Positions 1 to 6,158 of a stretch of 18,234 nucleotides of DNA are shown here, piece by piece. Below the pieces are notes generated by a model. The model did not search any database. It was not told the origin of the DNA and saw only the letters and a list, made by a program, of their open reading frames with translations. Positions within the stretch are counted from its first letter, which is position 1, and every line of letters begins with the position of its first letter. Position numbers and translations under genes: made by a program. Source of the stretch: Bacilli bacterium (GTDB lineage Bacteria > Bacillota_I > Bacilli_A > RF39 > UBA660); assembly GCA_017476705.1 (NCBI GenBank), contig JAFUZI010000046.1, forward strand, positions 1 through 18,234. Direction: 5' to 3'.

Positions 1-1
1 A

Positions 2-46
2 ATAAATCTTTATAATGAATTATTTAGAGGTGTCGGTAGTATTTAA
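2..46 (+). CDS. 3' end of an upstream gene (partial, tentative)
   Basis: Only this plus frame is open from the left edge; it reads INLYNELFRGVGSI and stops at TAA (44-46). The stop falls in the loop of a strong terminator hairpin. The same arrangement is seen at other gene ends in this window (13966, 18046), which supports a real gene end. The product cannot be identified from 14 residues. Confidence 0.35.
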   Translation: MNLYNELFRGVGSI

Positions 47-74
47 ACACTTTAATACTATTGACACCTTTTTT
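28..74 (+). terminator. intrinsic terminator
   Basis: AGGTGTC (28-34) pairs with GACACCT (63-69) and TAGTATT (37-43) with AATACTA (54-60). The intervening GG/TT can form G-U pairs, giving a nearly continuous 16-bp stem followed by T69-T74. It ends the upstream unit and explains why a TTG at 61 is not the start of the next gene. Confidence 0.85.
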
Positions 75-102
75 CGTAGTATTTAGAAGTAAGGGTGGTA
101 AA

Positions 103-726
103 ATGATTAAAGTAAAGGATGGTAAATTACAAGCTGAATTACTAGATAATAAAGGAACATTATCTAACAAAATAATTGAACAATATGATTATATTGAACT
201 AAAAAATGATTTTGCTGAAATAGTAGATATATTATCTACAAATATGTTAGTTCATGCTATGTATCAAGAGGCATTGAAATATGAAATAACTGAAGACTTG
301 GAGTTTAAAATTTTTATTGATGAAAATGTTAAAGATTATACAATGACCTATGATTTTGCTACTAATTACTCATATTTTTCAAAAACAAATACTGGCATAA
401 TTACCTTAGATAGAAAAAACTATGATAAATCTATAGAAATGTGCATGATTCTTTTAAAGAAAGTAAAAGCATCATATGATAAATTAAATGAAGTAGAAAA
501 ATTTATAATTAAATCTTTAGAGTTTGATAATCCACCTGAAACTGATGAAGAGTTAATGGATAGATTAATGACATATAAAAATGGTTATTATTTATCAAAG
601 AAAAGTGCATACATAAAAATGGCATTACAATTAAACATTAAAAATGTTATAAAAAGAGAGAGAACAGATATAACAATACAAGCAATGGCAGATGCTTGTA
701 TTGTTACAATTTCTGATAATAAATAA
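103..726 (+). CDS. hypothetical protein with a sigma/ArpU-like C-terminal helical segment
   Basis: The protein has 207 residues. I start it at ATG 103, which follows AAGGGTGG at a good distance; an upstream in-frame TTG at 61 lies in a terminator and is rejected. The N-terminal half is acidic and mixed alpha/beta with no motif I recognise, and there is no signal peptide or membrane segment. The last third (about residues 140-190: LNEVEKFIIKSLEF, then a short linker, then YYLSKKSAYIKMALQLNI) has the spacing of the helix-turn-helix end of ArpU-like or sigma-region-4-like phage regulators, where a serine/lysine recognition helix leads into an A-L-x-L-x-I end. This is a pattern impression, not a firm family call. 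It is a single-gene unit bounded by terminators on both sides and converges on the HxlR gene. Confidence 0.75.
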   Translation: MIKVKDGKLQAELLDNKGTLSNKIIEQYDYIELKNDFAEIVDILSTNMLVHAMYQEALKYEITEDLEFKIFIDENVKDYTMTYDFATNYSYFSKTNTGIITLDRKNYDKSIEMCMILLKKVKASYDKLNEVEKFIIKSLEFDNPPETDEELMDRLMTYKNGYYLSKKSAYIKMALQLNIKNVIKRERTDITIQAMADACIVTISDNK

Positions 727-727
727 T

Positions 728-759
728 AATCGGAAATTAGTAATATTCCGATTCCTTTT
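728..759 (+). terminator. intrinsic terminator
   Basis: AATCGGAA (728-735) and TTCCGATT (746-753) form a perfect 8-bp stem two bases after the TAA stop. A short T run (756-759) follows. The tail is weak but the placement fits. Confidence 0.7.
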
Positions 760-769
760 AAAACAAAAT

Positions 770-799
770 AAAACTATTTCAATCTTCTGAAATAGTTTT
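770..799 (-). terminator. intrinsic terminator, probably bidirectional, overlapping the HxlR stop
   Basis: AAAACTATTTC (770-780) pairs with GAAATAGTTTT (789-799), a perfect 11-bp stem with an 8-base loop. Read on the minus strand it is followed by a T-rich tail; on the plus strand it ends in TTTTT, so it may stop both convergent transcripts. The TGA stop of the minus-strand gene (781-779) lies in the stem and loop edge. Confidence 0.8.
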
Positions 800-1147
800 T
801 ATATTGTCTTTATTTTTATAATAATATCCAAAATTATAAAGTTCTTTTAGTATTGGATTGAGTTTTGTACCAATTTCTGTTAATGAATATTCAACTCGTA
901 ATGGTTTTTCTGAAATGACTTTTCTTGTAATTAATCCATCATCTTCTAAACTCTTTAAATTATCTGTTAATACTTTTTTTGTAATATCTTCAACATAATT
1001 TAAAAGTTCACCGTATCTAACTGGTCTATGAGGTTTAATATATTTTAATATCTTTAATTTCCATTTATTACTAATTAATTCATAAGCAGTTATTACATAA
1101 TCATCTTTATATGTTCCATAGTCAATATTACCATAATTATTATCCAT
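779..1147 (-). CDS. HxlR-family winged-helix transcriptional regulator
   Basis: The protein has 122 residues, typical for the family. I start it at the ATG at 1147 because AGGTG lies six bases upstream; GTG 1156 and ATG 1153 overlap that site. Family landmarks are clear: an N-terminal helix with ELISNKWKLKIL, then RPVRYGEL, the recognition helix around ITKKVLTDNLKSLEDDGLI, the wing with RVEYSLTEIG, and a C-terminal L-x-PIL-x-x-L-x-x-FG dimer helix. HxlR proteins usually repress a divergent operon, often in response to electrophiles or redox stress. This one has no cysteine at all, so it cannot use the thiol switch of YodB or QorR-type members, and its signal is unknown. It faces the RiPP/sirtuin operon and is its likely regulator. 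The stop is TGA. Confidence 0.93.
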   Translation of the reverse strand: MDNNYGNIDYGTYKDDYVITAYELISNKWKLKILKYIKPHRPVRYGELLNYVEDITKKVLTDNLKSLEDDGLITRKVISEKPLRVEYSLTEIGTKLNPILKELYNFGYYYKNKDNIKTISED

Positions 1148-1165
1148 TAACATCACCTGTATATA

Positions 1166-1193
1166 ATTATATCATAGATTAAGTAGGTTACAA
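1166..1193 (-). promoter_or_regulatory. promoter of the HxlR gene
   Basis: On the minus strand TTGTAA (1193-1188) and TATAAT (1171-1166) are separated by 16 bases and end about 20 bases before the ATG. The -35 lies between the two arms of the dyad at 1181-1207, so a bound repressor would block it. Confidence 0.65.
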
Positions 1194-1207
1194 AAAAGTG
1201 CCTACTT
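1181..1207. promoter_or_regulatory. candidate HxlR operator (inverted repeat)
   Basis: AAGTAGG (1181-1187) and CCTACTT (1201-1207) are perfect inverted 7-mers, 20 bases apart start to start, about two helical turns. They sit between the divergent promoters, around the -35 of the HxlR gene and just upstream of the -35 of the operon. This is the expected place for a site controlling both. Binding by this HxlR is inferred. Confidence 0.6.
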
Positions 1208-1213
1208 TTTAAA

Positions 1214-1242
1214 TTGACGTTATTCTAATAAAATAATATATG
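1214..1242 (+). promoter_or_regulatory. promoter of the ACGX-peptide/SirTM operon
   Basis: TTGACG (1214-1219) and TATATG (1237-1242) are spaced by 17 bases. The expected start of transcription leaves a leader of about 28 bases with AGGTGG before the precursor ATG. The -35 is near-consensus, the -10 only partly so. Confidence 0.6.
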
Positions 1243-1276
1243 AAGTGAAAACTTCAACAAGAAAGGTGGTGCTAAA

Positions 1277-1477
1277 ATGACAGCTCAAAACATTTTAGAT
1301 GAAGAAAAAACAACTTCAAGTGCTTGTGGAACTGCTTGTGGGGCAAGTGATGAAACAAAAACTGAAGAACAAACACCAACTGCATGTGGAACAGCTTGTG
1401 GAGCAACTGATGGAGAAGAAACTAAAAAAGAAGAAGCTCCAACAGCTTGTGGTTCATCATGTGGTGCTGGAGAATAA
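1277..1477 (+). CDS. cysteine-repeat RiPP precursor peptide (ACGX-repeat type)
   Basis: The peptide has 66 residues with a short acidic leader (MTAQNILDEEKTTSS) and three repeats: ACGTACGA at 16-23, ACGTACGA at 36-43 and ACGSSCGA at 57-64. Spacers of 12-13 residues rich in Glu, Thr and Lys separate them. All six cysteines (17, 21, 37, 41, 58, 62) are in C-G-x-x-C pairs. There is no signal peptide. AGGTGG sits seven bases before the ATG. The gene lies directly before a radical SAM/SPASM enzyme, the usual layout for peptides that receive thioether or other radical-made cross-links. From memory, short Cys-Gly repeat peptides beside such maturases have been called ACGX-repeat peptides; I could not check this. 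A reading frame at 1299-1514 over the same DNA is a shadow. Mature product and function are unknown; unlike export-type bacteriocins, no protease or exporter gene follows. Confidence 0.85.
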   Translation: MTAQNILDEEKTTSSACGTACGASDETKTEEQTPTACGTACGATDGEETKKEEAPTACGSSCGAGE

Positions 1478-1492
1478 TAAAATTCTCCTTTT
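1469..1492 (+). terminator. stem-loop attenuator between precursor and maturase genes
   Basis: GGAGAAT (1469-1475) and ATTCTCC (1482-1488) form a perfect 7-bp stem with loop AATAAA, followed by TTTT (1489-1492). The precursor stop TAA (1475-1477) is at the top of the stem. Since the maturase and later genes have no clear promoter of their own, this is best read as partial termination or an RNA-stabilising end that makes more precursor mRNA than enzyme mRNA. Confidence 0.65.
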
Positions 1493-1540
1493 GAATGTAA
1501 TTAAATCGTTATGATTTTAAATAGATATGGATGTGATGTA

Positions 1541-2587
1541 ATGGAATATTTTAGTGTTCAATGGCACATAACTGATATGTGTGATCAAAGATGTAAGCAT
1601 TGTTATATCTTTGCAGAAGATAATTGTAAGAAAATAAGTGAAATGTCTTTTGATGAAATAAAACTAACATTAAAAGAAATTAAGAATATGTGTAAGAAAA
1701 TGGGTAAGCTGCCATATATTTATTTAACTGGAGGAGATCCTATCTTACACCCTAACTTTTGGGATTTACTTAAATTATTAAAAAAAGATAATATTCCATT
1801 TACTATAATGGGAAATCCATTTCATCTTAACTTAGAAGTTTGTAAGAAAATGAAATCTTATGGACTAGAAAAATATCAAATGTCATTGGATGGAATGGAA
1901 AAGACTCATGATTGGTTTAGAAAGAAAGGTTCTTTTAAAACCACTTTAGAAAAGATTAAAGATATAAATGAAGCAGGTATTAAATCAGTAATAATGACTA
2001 CTGTTTCTAAAACTAATATTGATGAAATACCTGATATAATTGATACAGTAGTAAAACATAAAGTAAGAGTATTTGCTTTTTCTAGATATTGTCCTACATC
2101 AACAGAAAAAGATGTTGGAATAAAACCATTAGAATATAGAAAACTACTTGATACATGTTGGCAAAAATATAAAGATTATATTGCCGAAGATACATATACA
2201 AGATTCAATTTAAAAGACCATTTATGGAAGTTATATCTTTATGAAGAAGGATTATATAAACTACCAGAAAATATAAAAGATGGATTTGTATATGATGGAT
2301 GTCATTGTGGACGAGGACATATAACAATACTTCCAAATGGAGATGTGTATGCTTGTCGCAGAATGGAATCTAAAGTAGGAAACATATTTGAAAGTAAGCA
2401 ACATTTATTTGATATATGGAATAGTAAAGAATTAGATGAATATAGACAAATAGATAAATTTGATAAATGTTCTAAATGTAAATTAAAACTATTTTGTAGA
2501 GGTTGCCCTGCTGTAACAAAAGGATTAACTGGAAATATGTATAATGAAGATCCACAATGCTGGATGAATATTAAGGAGAGTGTTTAA
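1541..2587 (+). CDS. radical SAM/SPASM peptide maturase
   Basis: The protein has 348 residues from ATG 1541; an in-frame ATG at 1511 would add ten. Neither has a strong Shine-Dalgarno site. I prefer 1541 because the radical SAM core then begins in the usual way, MEYFSVQWHITDMC. The CxxxCxxC motif (C14, C18, C21) binds the SAM-cleaving [4Fe-4S] cluster, and LTGGDP is the SAM-binding GGE/GGD-like motif. The C-terminal SPASM region has cysteines at 254, 256, 272, 310, 313, 319, 322 and 340, with ILPNGDVYAC and the C-x2-C-x5-C-x2-C run, enough for auxiliary clusters. Such enzymes modify ribosomal peptides, commonly joining Cys sulfur to a carbon of another residue. The substrate is inferred to be the peptide encoded just upstream. 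The gene abuts the next one without a gap. Confidence 0.92.
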   Translation: MEYFSVQWHITDMCDQRCKHCYIFAEDNCKKISEMSFDEIKLTLKEIKNMCKKMGKLPYIYLTGGDPILHPNFWDLLKLLKKDNIPFTIMGNPFHLNLEVCKKMKSYGLEKYQMSLDGMEKTHDWFRKKGSFKTTLEKIKDINEAGIKSVIMTTVSKTNIDEIPDIIDTVVKHKVRVFAFSRYCPTSTEKDVGIKPLEYRKLLDTCWQKYKDYIAEDTYTRFNLKDHLWKLYLYEEGLYKLPENIKDGFVYDGCHCGRGHITILPNGDVYACRRMESKVGNIFESKQHLFDIWNSKELDEYRQIDKFDKCSKCKLKLFCRGCPAVTKGLTGNMYNEDPQCWMNIKESV

Positions 2588-3571
2588 GTGAAAGCATTAG
2601 TATTGGAGAGTTCTACTAAAGTAGAAGATTTAAAATTAAGTGATATTGATATACCTAAAGTTAAAGATGATTGGGTACTTGTAAAAGTAATGGCTTTTGG
2701 TATGAATCATAGTGAAGCATTATTTAGACAATTTGAAATAGATAATCCAACATTTAATAAACCAGTTGTTCCTGGAATTGAATGTGTTGGTATTGTTGAA
2801 GATCCATCTAATAGTGATTTATCTAAAGGAGATAAAGTAATTGCTCTTATGGGTGGAATGGGAAGAACTTTTAATGGCTCTTATGAGGAATATGTTTTAC
2901 TTCCTAGAAAAAATGTATTTAAAGTAAATACAAAATTAGATTGGATTCATTTAGCAGCAATTCCAGAAACATATTTTACAGCATGGGGTTCATTATTTGA
3001 ATGCTTACAACTAAAAGAAAATGATTCACTTTTAATTAGAGGTGGAACATCAGCTTTAGGTATAGCAAGTATTATTCTAGCAAAGAGTTTAGGTTGTAGA
3101 GTTCTAGTAACTGTTAGAAGTGATAAACATAATGAATTATTAGAATATCTTGGAGTAGATAAAATAATTATTGATACTGAAAACTCTATTAAAGATAAAA
3201 TTGTAGAAAAAGTAGATAAGATATTAGAATTAGTTGGACCTTTAACTGTTCCTGAAAGCTTAAAATTATTAAATAAAGGTGGAATATGTTGTTCTACTGG
3301 AATACTTGGTAATGTATTTACATTAGATAAATTTGATCCTATTAAAGAAATTCCTAACGGATGTTATCTAACTGGATTCTATTCAAATTATCCTACACAA
3401 GAAATAATAGATGAAATGATGACTTTTATTGATGACTATGAAATAATACCTGAAATTGGAAAAGTTTATTCATTTGATGATGTAATAGAATACTCAAGAG
3501 ATTTAGAAAATGGAAAAACAAATGGTAAAGGAATTGTAGTTGTTGATAAAGAATTAAAAAAACAAATATAA
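2588..3571 (+). CDS. zinc-free MDR-family NAD(P)H:quinone oxidoreductase-like protein
   Basis: The protein has 327 residues and starts with GTG directly after the maturase stop, with AAGGAG nine bases upstream. The N-terminal GroES-like part contains MNHSEALFRQ and PVVPGIECVGIVE, typical of quinone reductase-type medium-chain dehydrogenases. The Rossmann nucleotide site is RGGTSALGIASI (about residues 151-162). The structural-zinc cysteine cluster of alcohol dehydrogenases is absent, as is a catalytic zinc Cys-His-Cys set. It probably reduces a quinone, enone or similar electrophile with NAD(P)H. Its place between the maturase and the ADP-ribosylation genes suggests either detoxification under the same signal or a reductive step on the peptide; neither is shown. 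Confidence 0.9.
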   Translation: MKALVLESSTKVEDLKLSDIDIPKVKDDWVLVKVMAFGMNHSEALFRQFEIDNPTFNKPVVPGIECVGIVEDPSNSDLSKGDKVIALMGGMGRTFNGSYEEYVLLPRKNVFKVNTKLDWIHLAAIPETYFTAWGSLFECLQLKENDSLLIRGGTSALGIASIILAKSLGCRVLVTVRSDKHNELLEYLGVDKIIIDTENSIKDKIVEKVDKILELVGPLTVPESLKLLNKGGICCSTGILGNVFTLDKFDPIKEIPNGCYLTGFYSNYPTQEIIDEMMTFIDDYEIIPEIGKVYSFDDVIEYSRDLENGKTNGKGIVVVDKELKKQI

Positions 3572-3588
3572 TGATTGGAGGAATATCA

Positions 3589-4350
3589 ATGAAAGAAGAA
3601 TTGATAGATAAATTATTAAACTATTTTATAAATGAAAATAAGGAATATTTAAACATTGATATTCCAAATAATATAGAAGAAAAGAGACAACTCTTAAGAG
3701 GATTGATTAATTTAAGAGAACCAATTGGAATAGATGAAGAAGTATTAAAATTAGAAGATAAATTATTACAAATTGAGTTAAATGAAAAAGGTATAGTTGA
3801 TGTGTTAGAATTACCTGAAATTGAAAAGAACATATCTTTATATTTAGGAGATATTACAACATTAAAAACAGATGCTATTGTAAATGCAGGAAATAATTAC
3901 GGACTTGGGTGCTTTAATCCTACTCATAAATGTATTGATAATACTATTCATACATATTCTGGAATAAGACTTAGATTAGAATGCAATGATAAATTAAAGG
4001 GTAAAACATTAAATAATGGGAAGATATTAGTATGTAATGGTTATAATCTTCCATCAAAATATGTAATTACAACTGTAGGTCCTGAAATAAGAGGACAAAT
4101 TACTAAACAAGATGAAATAGACTTAAGTAATTGTTATAAAAATGCTTTAAAGTATGCAATAGATAATAATTTCAAATCAATAGTATTTCCATCTATTTCA
4201 ACTGGATTATTTGGTTACCCTATATCTAAAGCGAAATTAACTGCTTATAATTCAGTTAAAGAATTATTAAAAGATAATGATATAAAAGTAATATTTAATG
4301 TTTATAGTAAGGAGGATTATGATGAATACCAAAAATTATGGAATAATTAA
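3589..4350 (+). CDS. zinc-type macrodomain protein-ADP-ribose hydrolase
   Basis: The protein has 253 residues. ATG 3589 follows GGAGG by seven bases and is preferred over ATG 3571, which overlaps the previous stop. An N-terminal helical part (about 1-75) precedes the macrodomain: DAIVNAGNN at 95-103, then GCFNPTHKC with C108, H113 and C115, matching the Cys-His-Cys zinc set of the SirTM-linked macrodomains of Staphylococcus and Streptococcus, then IDNTIHTYSG, and the phosphate loop ISTGLFGYP from about 203. The known activity of this subfamily is removal of mono-ADP-ribose added by SirTM. The gene overlaps the SirTM gene by 29 bases, so the writer and eraser are probably translated together. 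Confidence 0.93.
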   Translation: MKEELIDKLLNYFINENKEYLNIDIPNNIEEKRQLLRGLINLREPIGIDEEVLKLEDKLLQIELNEKGIVDVLELPEIEKNISLYLGDITTLKTDAIVNAGNNYGLGCFNPTHKCIDNTIHTYSGIRLRLECNDKLKGKTLNNGKILVCNGYNLPSKYVITTVGPEIRGQITKQDEIDLSNCYKNALKYAIDNNFKSIVFPSISTGLFGYPISKAKLTAYNSVKELLKDNDIKVIFNVYSKEDYDEYQKLWNN

Positions 4351-5161
4351 GGATAAAATAAAAGAAGCTGATGCTATAATTATTGGAGCAGGTGCTGGAC
4401 TTTCAACTGCAGCTGGAGTTAATTATGGGACTTTAAATTTTAAAGAAAATTTTCCTGAACTTGTTAAACATTATGGTTTTACTGATATGTACACATCTAG
4501 TTTTTATGATTTTGATACTGAAGAAGAAAGATGGTCTTATTGGGCTAAACATATAAATTATTTATGTATTGGGATGGAAACATCAGATACTTATAAAAGG
4601 CTATTTAATTTAGTAAAAGACAAAGAATATTTTGTATTAACTACAAATGTAGATAGACAATTCTTAAAAGCAGGATTTGACTCAAATAAAGTGTTTGAAG
4701 TACAAGGAGCTTTAACAAAAATTCAATGCTCTAGAGCTTGCCATAATAAGTTATATGATGATACTAAAATGGTTAAAGAAATGTTAGAGAAAAATAATGG
4801 TGTAAGAGTGCCTAGTGATCTTGTACCTAAATGTCCTGTATGTGGAGAAACAATGGAAGTTAATTTAAGAAAAGATAACTTCTTTGTTGAAGATGATTAT
4901 TGGAAAGAACATTCAAATAATTATGAAAGATTTTTAAATGAAAATAAAAATAAGAAAATATTATTTTTAGAATTTGGAGCAGGATTTAATACACCAGGTA
5001 TTATTCGTTATCCATTTGAAGAATTAACAAATAAATTACCTAATGCTTTTCTTATTCGAGTAAATGATAAATATGCTAATGTTCCTAATGATATTGAAGA
5101 TAAAGCAATTGGTATTCAAGATGATATTAACGAAGTTATCAAAGGAGTAAGTGAATTATGA
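4322..5161 (+). CDS. class M sirtuin (SirTM), protein ADP-ribosyltransferase
   Basis: The protein has 279 residues from ATG 4322, which follows AAGGAGG by six bases; ATG 4319 is too close to that site. The NAD-binding GAGAGLSTAAG spans 22-32 and NVD is at 109-111. The usual sirtuin catalytic His is replaced by Gln128 in EVQG, the hallmark of the M class, which transfers ADP-ribose to protein rather than deacetylating. A zinc ribbon is formed by C136, C140, C171 and C174. In characterised operons SirTM modifies a lipoylated GcvH-like protein; no such gene, and no lipoate ligase, is in this window, so the target here is open. The gene is nested between its macrodomain partner (29-base overlap) and the ferredoxin-nitroreductase (ATGA overlap). 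It ends in TGA. Confidence 0.93.
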   Translation: MNTKNYGIIKDKIKEADAIIIGAGAGLSTAAGVNYGTLNFKENFPELVKHYGFTDMYTSSFYDFDTEEERWSYWAKHINYLCIGMETSDTYKRLFNLVKDKEYFVLTTNVDRQFLKAGFDSNKVFEVQGALTKIQCSRACHNKLYDDTKMVKEMLEKNNGVRVPSDLVPKCPVCGETMEVNLRKDNFFVEDDYWKEHSNNYERFLNENKNKKILFLEFGAGFNTPGIIRYPFEELTNKLPNAFLIRVNDKYANVPNDIEDKAIGIQDDINEVIKGVSEL

Positions 5162-6048
5162 AAGAAAAGACTGGATTTGTAGTTGATAAAACTAAATGTA
5201 TTAAGTGTGGGAATTGTATTAATACTTGCTCTGGTATGGTATTAGAATTTGGTGATGATGGATATCCCGTTATGAAAGACTTTGAAAGATTTGGTTGGAG
5301 AGGTTGTTGGAAATGTCAGCATTGTTTAGCAGTTTGCCCTGTAGGAGCTATATCAATATTTGGTAAAAATCCTAAAGATTCTAAACCACCAGTTCCAGAG
5401 GAAATGGGAGAATATATGGAAAGACTTCTAACAAATAGAAGAACATGCAGAAGATATTTAGATAAGAATGTTGATAGAAGTATTATAGATAGAATATTAA
5501 AAGCAATGGAATCAACTCCTACTGGAGGAAATGCTTGTAATGTAGAATATACAGTAATAGATGATAAAGATAGAGTAAAAGAAATATGGAATGTTGCATA
5601 TCCTAAAATGGAAGAACTTGCAAAGAAACATATTTATACGCATAGTTTTAGTGATTTTTACTATAAGAAAATGAAGCAGTCTGAAAAAACTGTAAGAAAA
5701 GATGATTTATTATTTTGTGGAGCACCTCACTTATTTATTGCTCATGAAAAATGTGCTGGTAAATGGGCTGAGGATTCAAAAGTAAATTGTAATATAGCAT
5801 CTGCTTATTTTGAGTTAATTGCTAATTCTTTTGGACTTGGAACAGCAATAATGAGTTATCCATCAGAAGTGTTAGAAGAATTAGTTCCAGAAGCTAGAAA
5901 AATGTTAGGAATACCAGAAGATCATTATATAAAACTAATTGTCGGATTTGGTTATCCTGAAATCAAATATCATCGTGGTGTTCAAAAAGATAGAAAGAAT
6001 AAAATACATAGATATTCAGATGATAATAAACAACAAAAATTATTTTAA
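5158..6048 (+). CDS. ferredoxin-nitroreductase fusion protein
   Basis: The protein has 296 residues. Residues 1-70 are a two-cluster ferredoxin: CxxCxxCxxxC at 14-24 and CxxCxxCxxxCP at 50-61, for two [4Fe-4S] centres. From about residue 85 a nitroreductase-family FMN fold follows (TNRRTCRRYLDKNVDR, then ATM-like STPTGGNACNVEYTVI, and a C-terminal VGFGYPEIKYHR). Such fusions pass electrons between iron-sulfur clusters and a flavin to reduce quinones, nitro groups or other electrophiles. The start overlaps the SirTM stop (ATGA), so it is the last gene of the operon. It could be a private electron donor for the radical SAM maturase or a redox enzyme acting on the same stress; both are inference. 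Confidence 0.93.
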   Translation: MKEKTGFVVDKTKCIKCGNCINTCSGMVLEFGDDGYPVMKDFERFGWRGCWKCQHCLAVCPVGAISIFGKNPKDSKPPVPEEMGEYMERLLTNRRTCRRYLDKNVDRSIIDRILKAMESTPTGGNACNVEYTVIDDKDRVKEIWNVAYPKMEELAKKHIYTHSFSDFYYKKMKQSEKTVRKDDLLFCGAPHLFIAHEKCAGKWAEDSKVNCNIASAYFELIANSFGLGTAIMSYPSEVLEELVPEARKMLGIPEDHYIKLIVGFGYPEIKYHRGVQKDRKNKIHRYSDDNKQQKLF

Positions 6049-6055
6049 AAAGAGA

Positions 6056-6077
6056 TCGTAATATTAAGATATTACCG
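6056..6077 (+). repeat. gene-end AT element, copy 1
   Basis: The core AATATTAAGATATTA (6060-6074) lies in a perfect hairpin GTAATAT-TAAG-ATATTAC (6058-6075), seven bases after the end of the operon. Related copies follow the last genes of two further units at 8619-8640 and 10405-10424. Copies 1 and 2 share 18 of their first 19 bases; copies 1 and 3 share 15 in a row. Confidence 0.5.
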
Positions 6078-6085
6078 TAAATTTA

Positions 6086-6115
6086 AACAAGATGATTTTG
6101 TTATCATCTGTTTTT
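6086..6115 (+). terminator. operon terminator
   Basis: AGATGAT (6090-6096) pairs with ATCATCT (6103-6109) around loop TTTGTT; AAC/GTT extends the stem past one bulged A. TTTTT follows (6111-6115). It ends the 1277-6048 unit. Confidence 0.8.
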
Positions 6116-6127
6116 AATATATAATAT

Positions 6128-6158
6128 AAACCATTCTTATTTGAAAGGGGAATGGTTT
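6128..6158 (+). promoter_or_regulatory. inverted repeat enclosing the recombinase ribosome binding site
   Basis: AAACCATTC (6128-6136) and GAATGGTTT (6150-6158) are a perfect 9-bp inverted repeat. Its loop holds the Shine-Dalgarno sequence GAAAGGGG and its right arm touches the ATG. TATAAT at 6120-6125, with a poor -35, is the only nearby -10, so transcription would start within or just before the left arm. It may be an operator at the DNA level or a translation-limiting hairpin. Confidence 0.55.

Noticed and set aside
61..102. Upstream extension of the first full gene from TTG 61
   Set aside because: These bases are the right arm and U-tract of a terminator, and ATG 103 has a proper Shine-Dalgarno site.
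1299..1514. Lys/Leu/Val-rich frame overlapping the RiPP precursor
   Set aside because: It is a shadow in another frame of the repeated Cys peptide and has no ribosome binding site of its own.
3621..3833. Minus-strand frame inside the macrodomain gene
   Set aside because: Low-complexity Ser/Asn/Phe antisense of an AT-rich gene, without a ribosome binding site.
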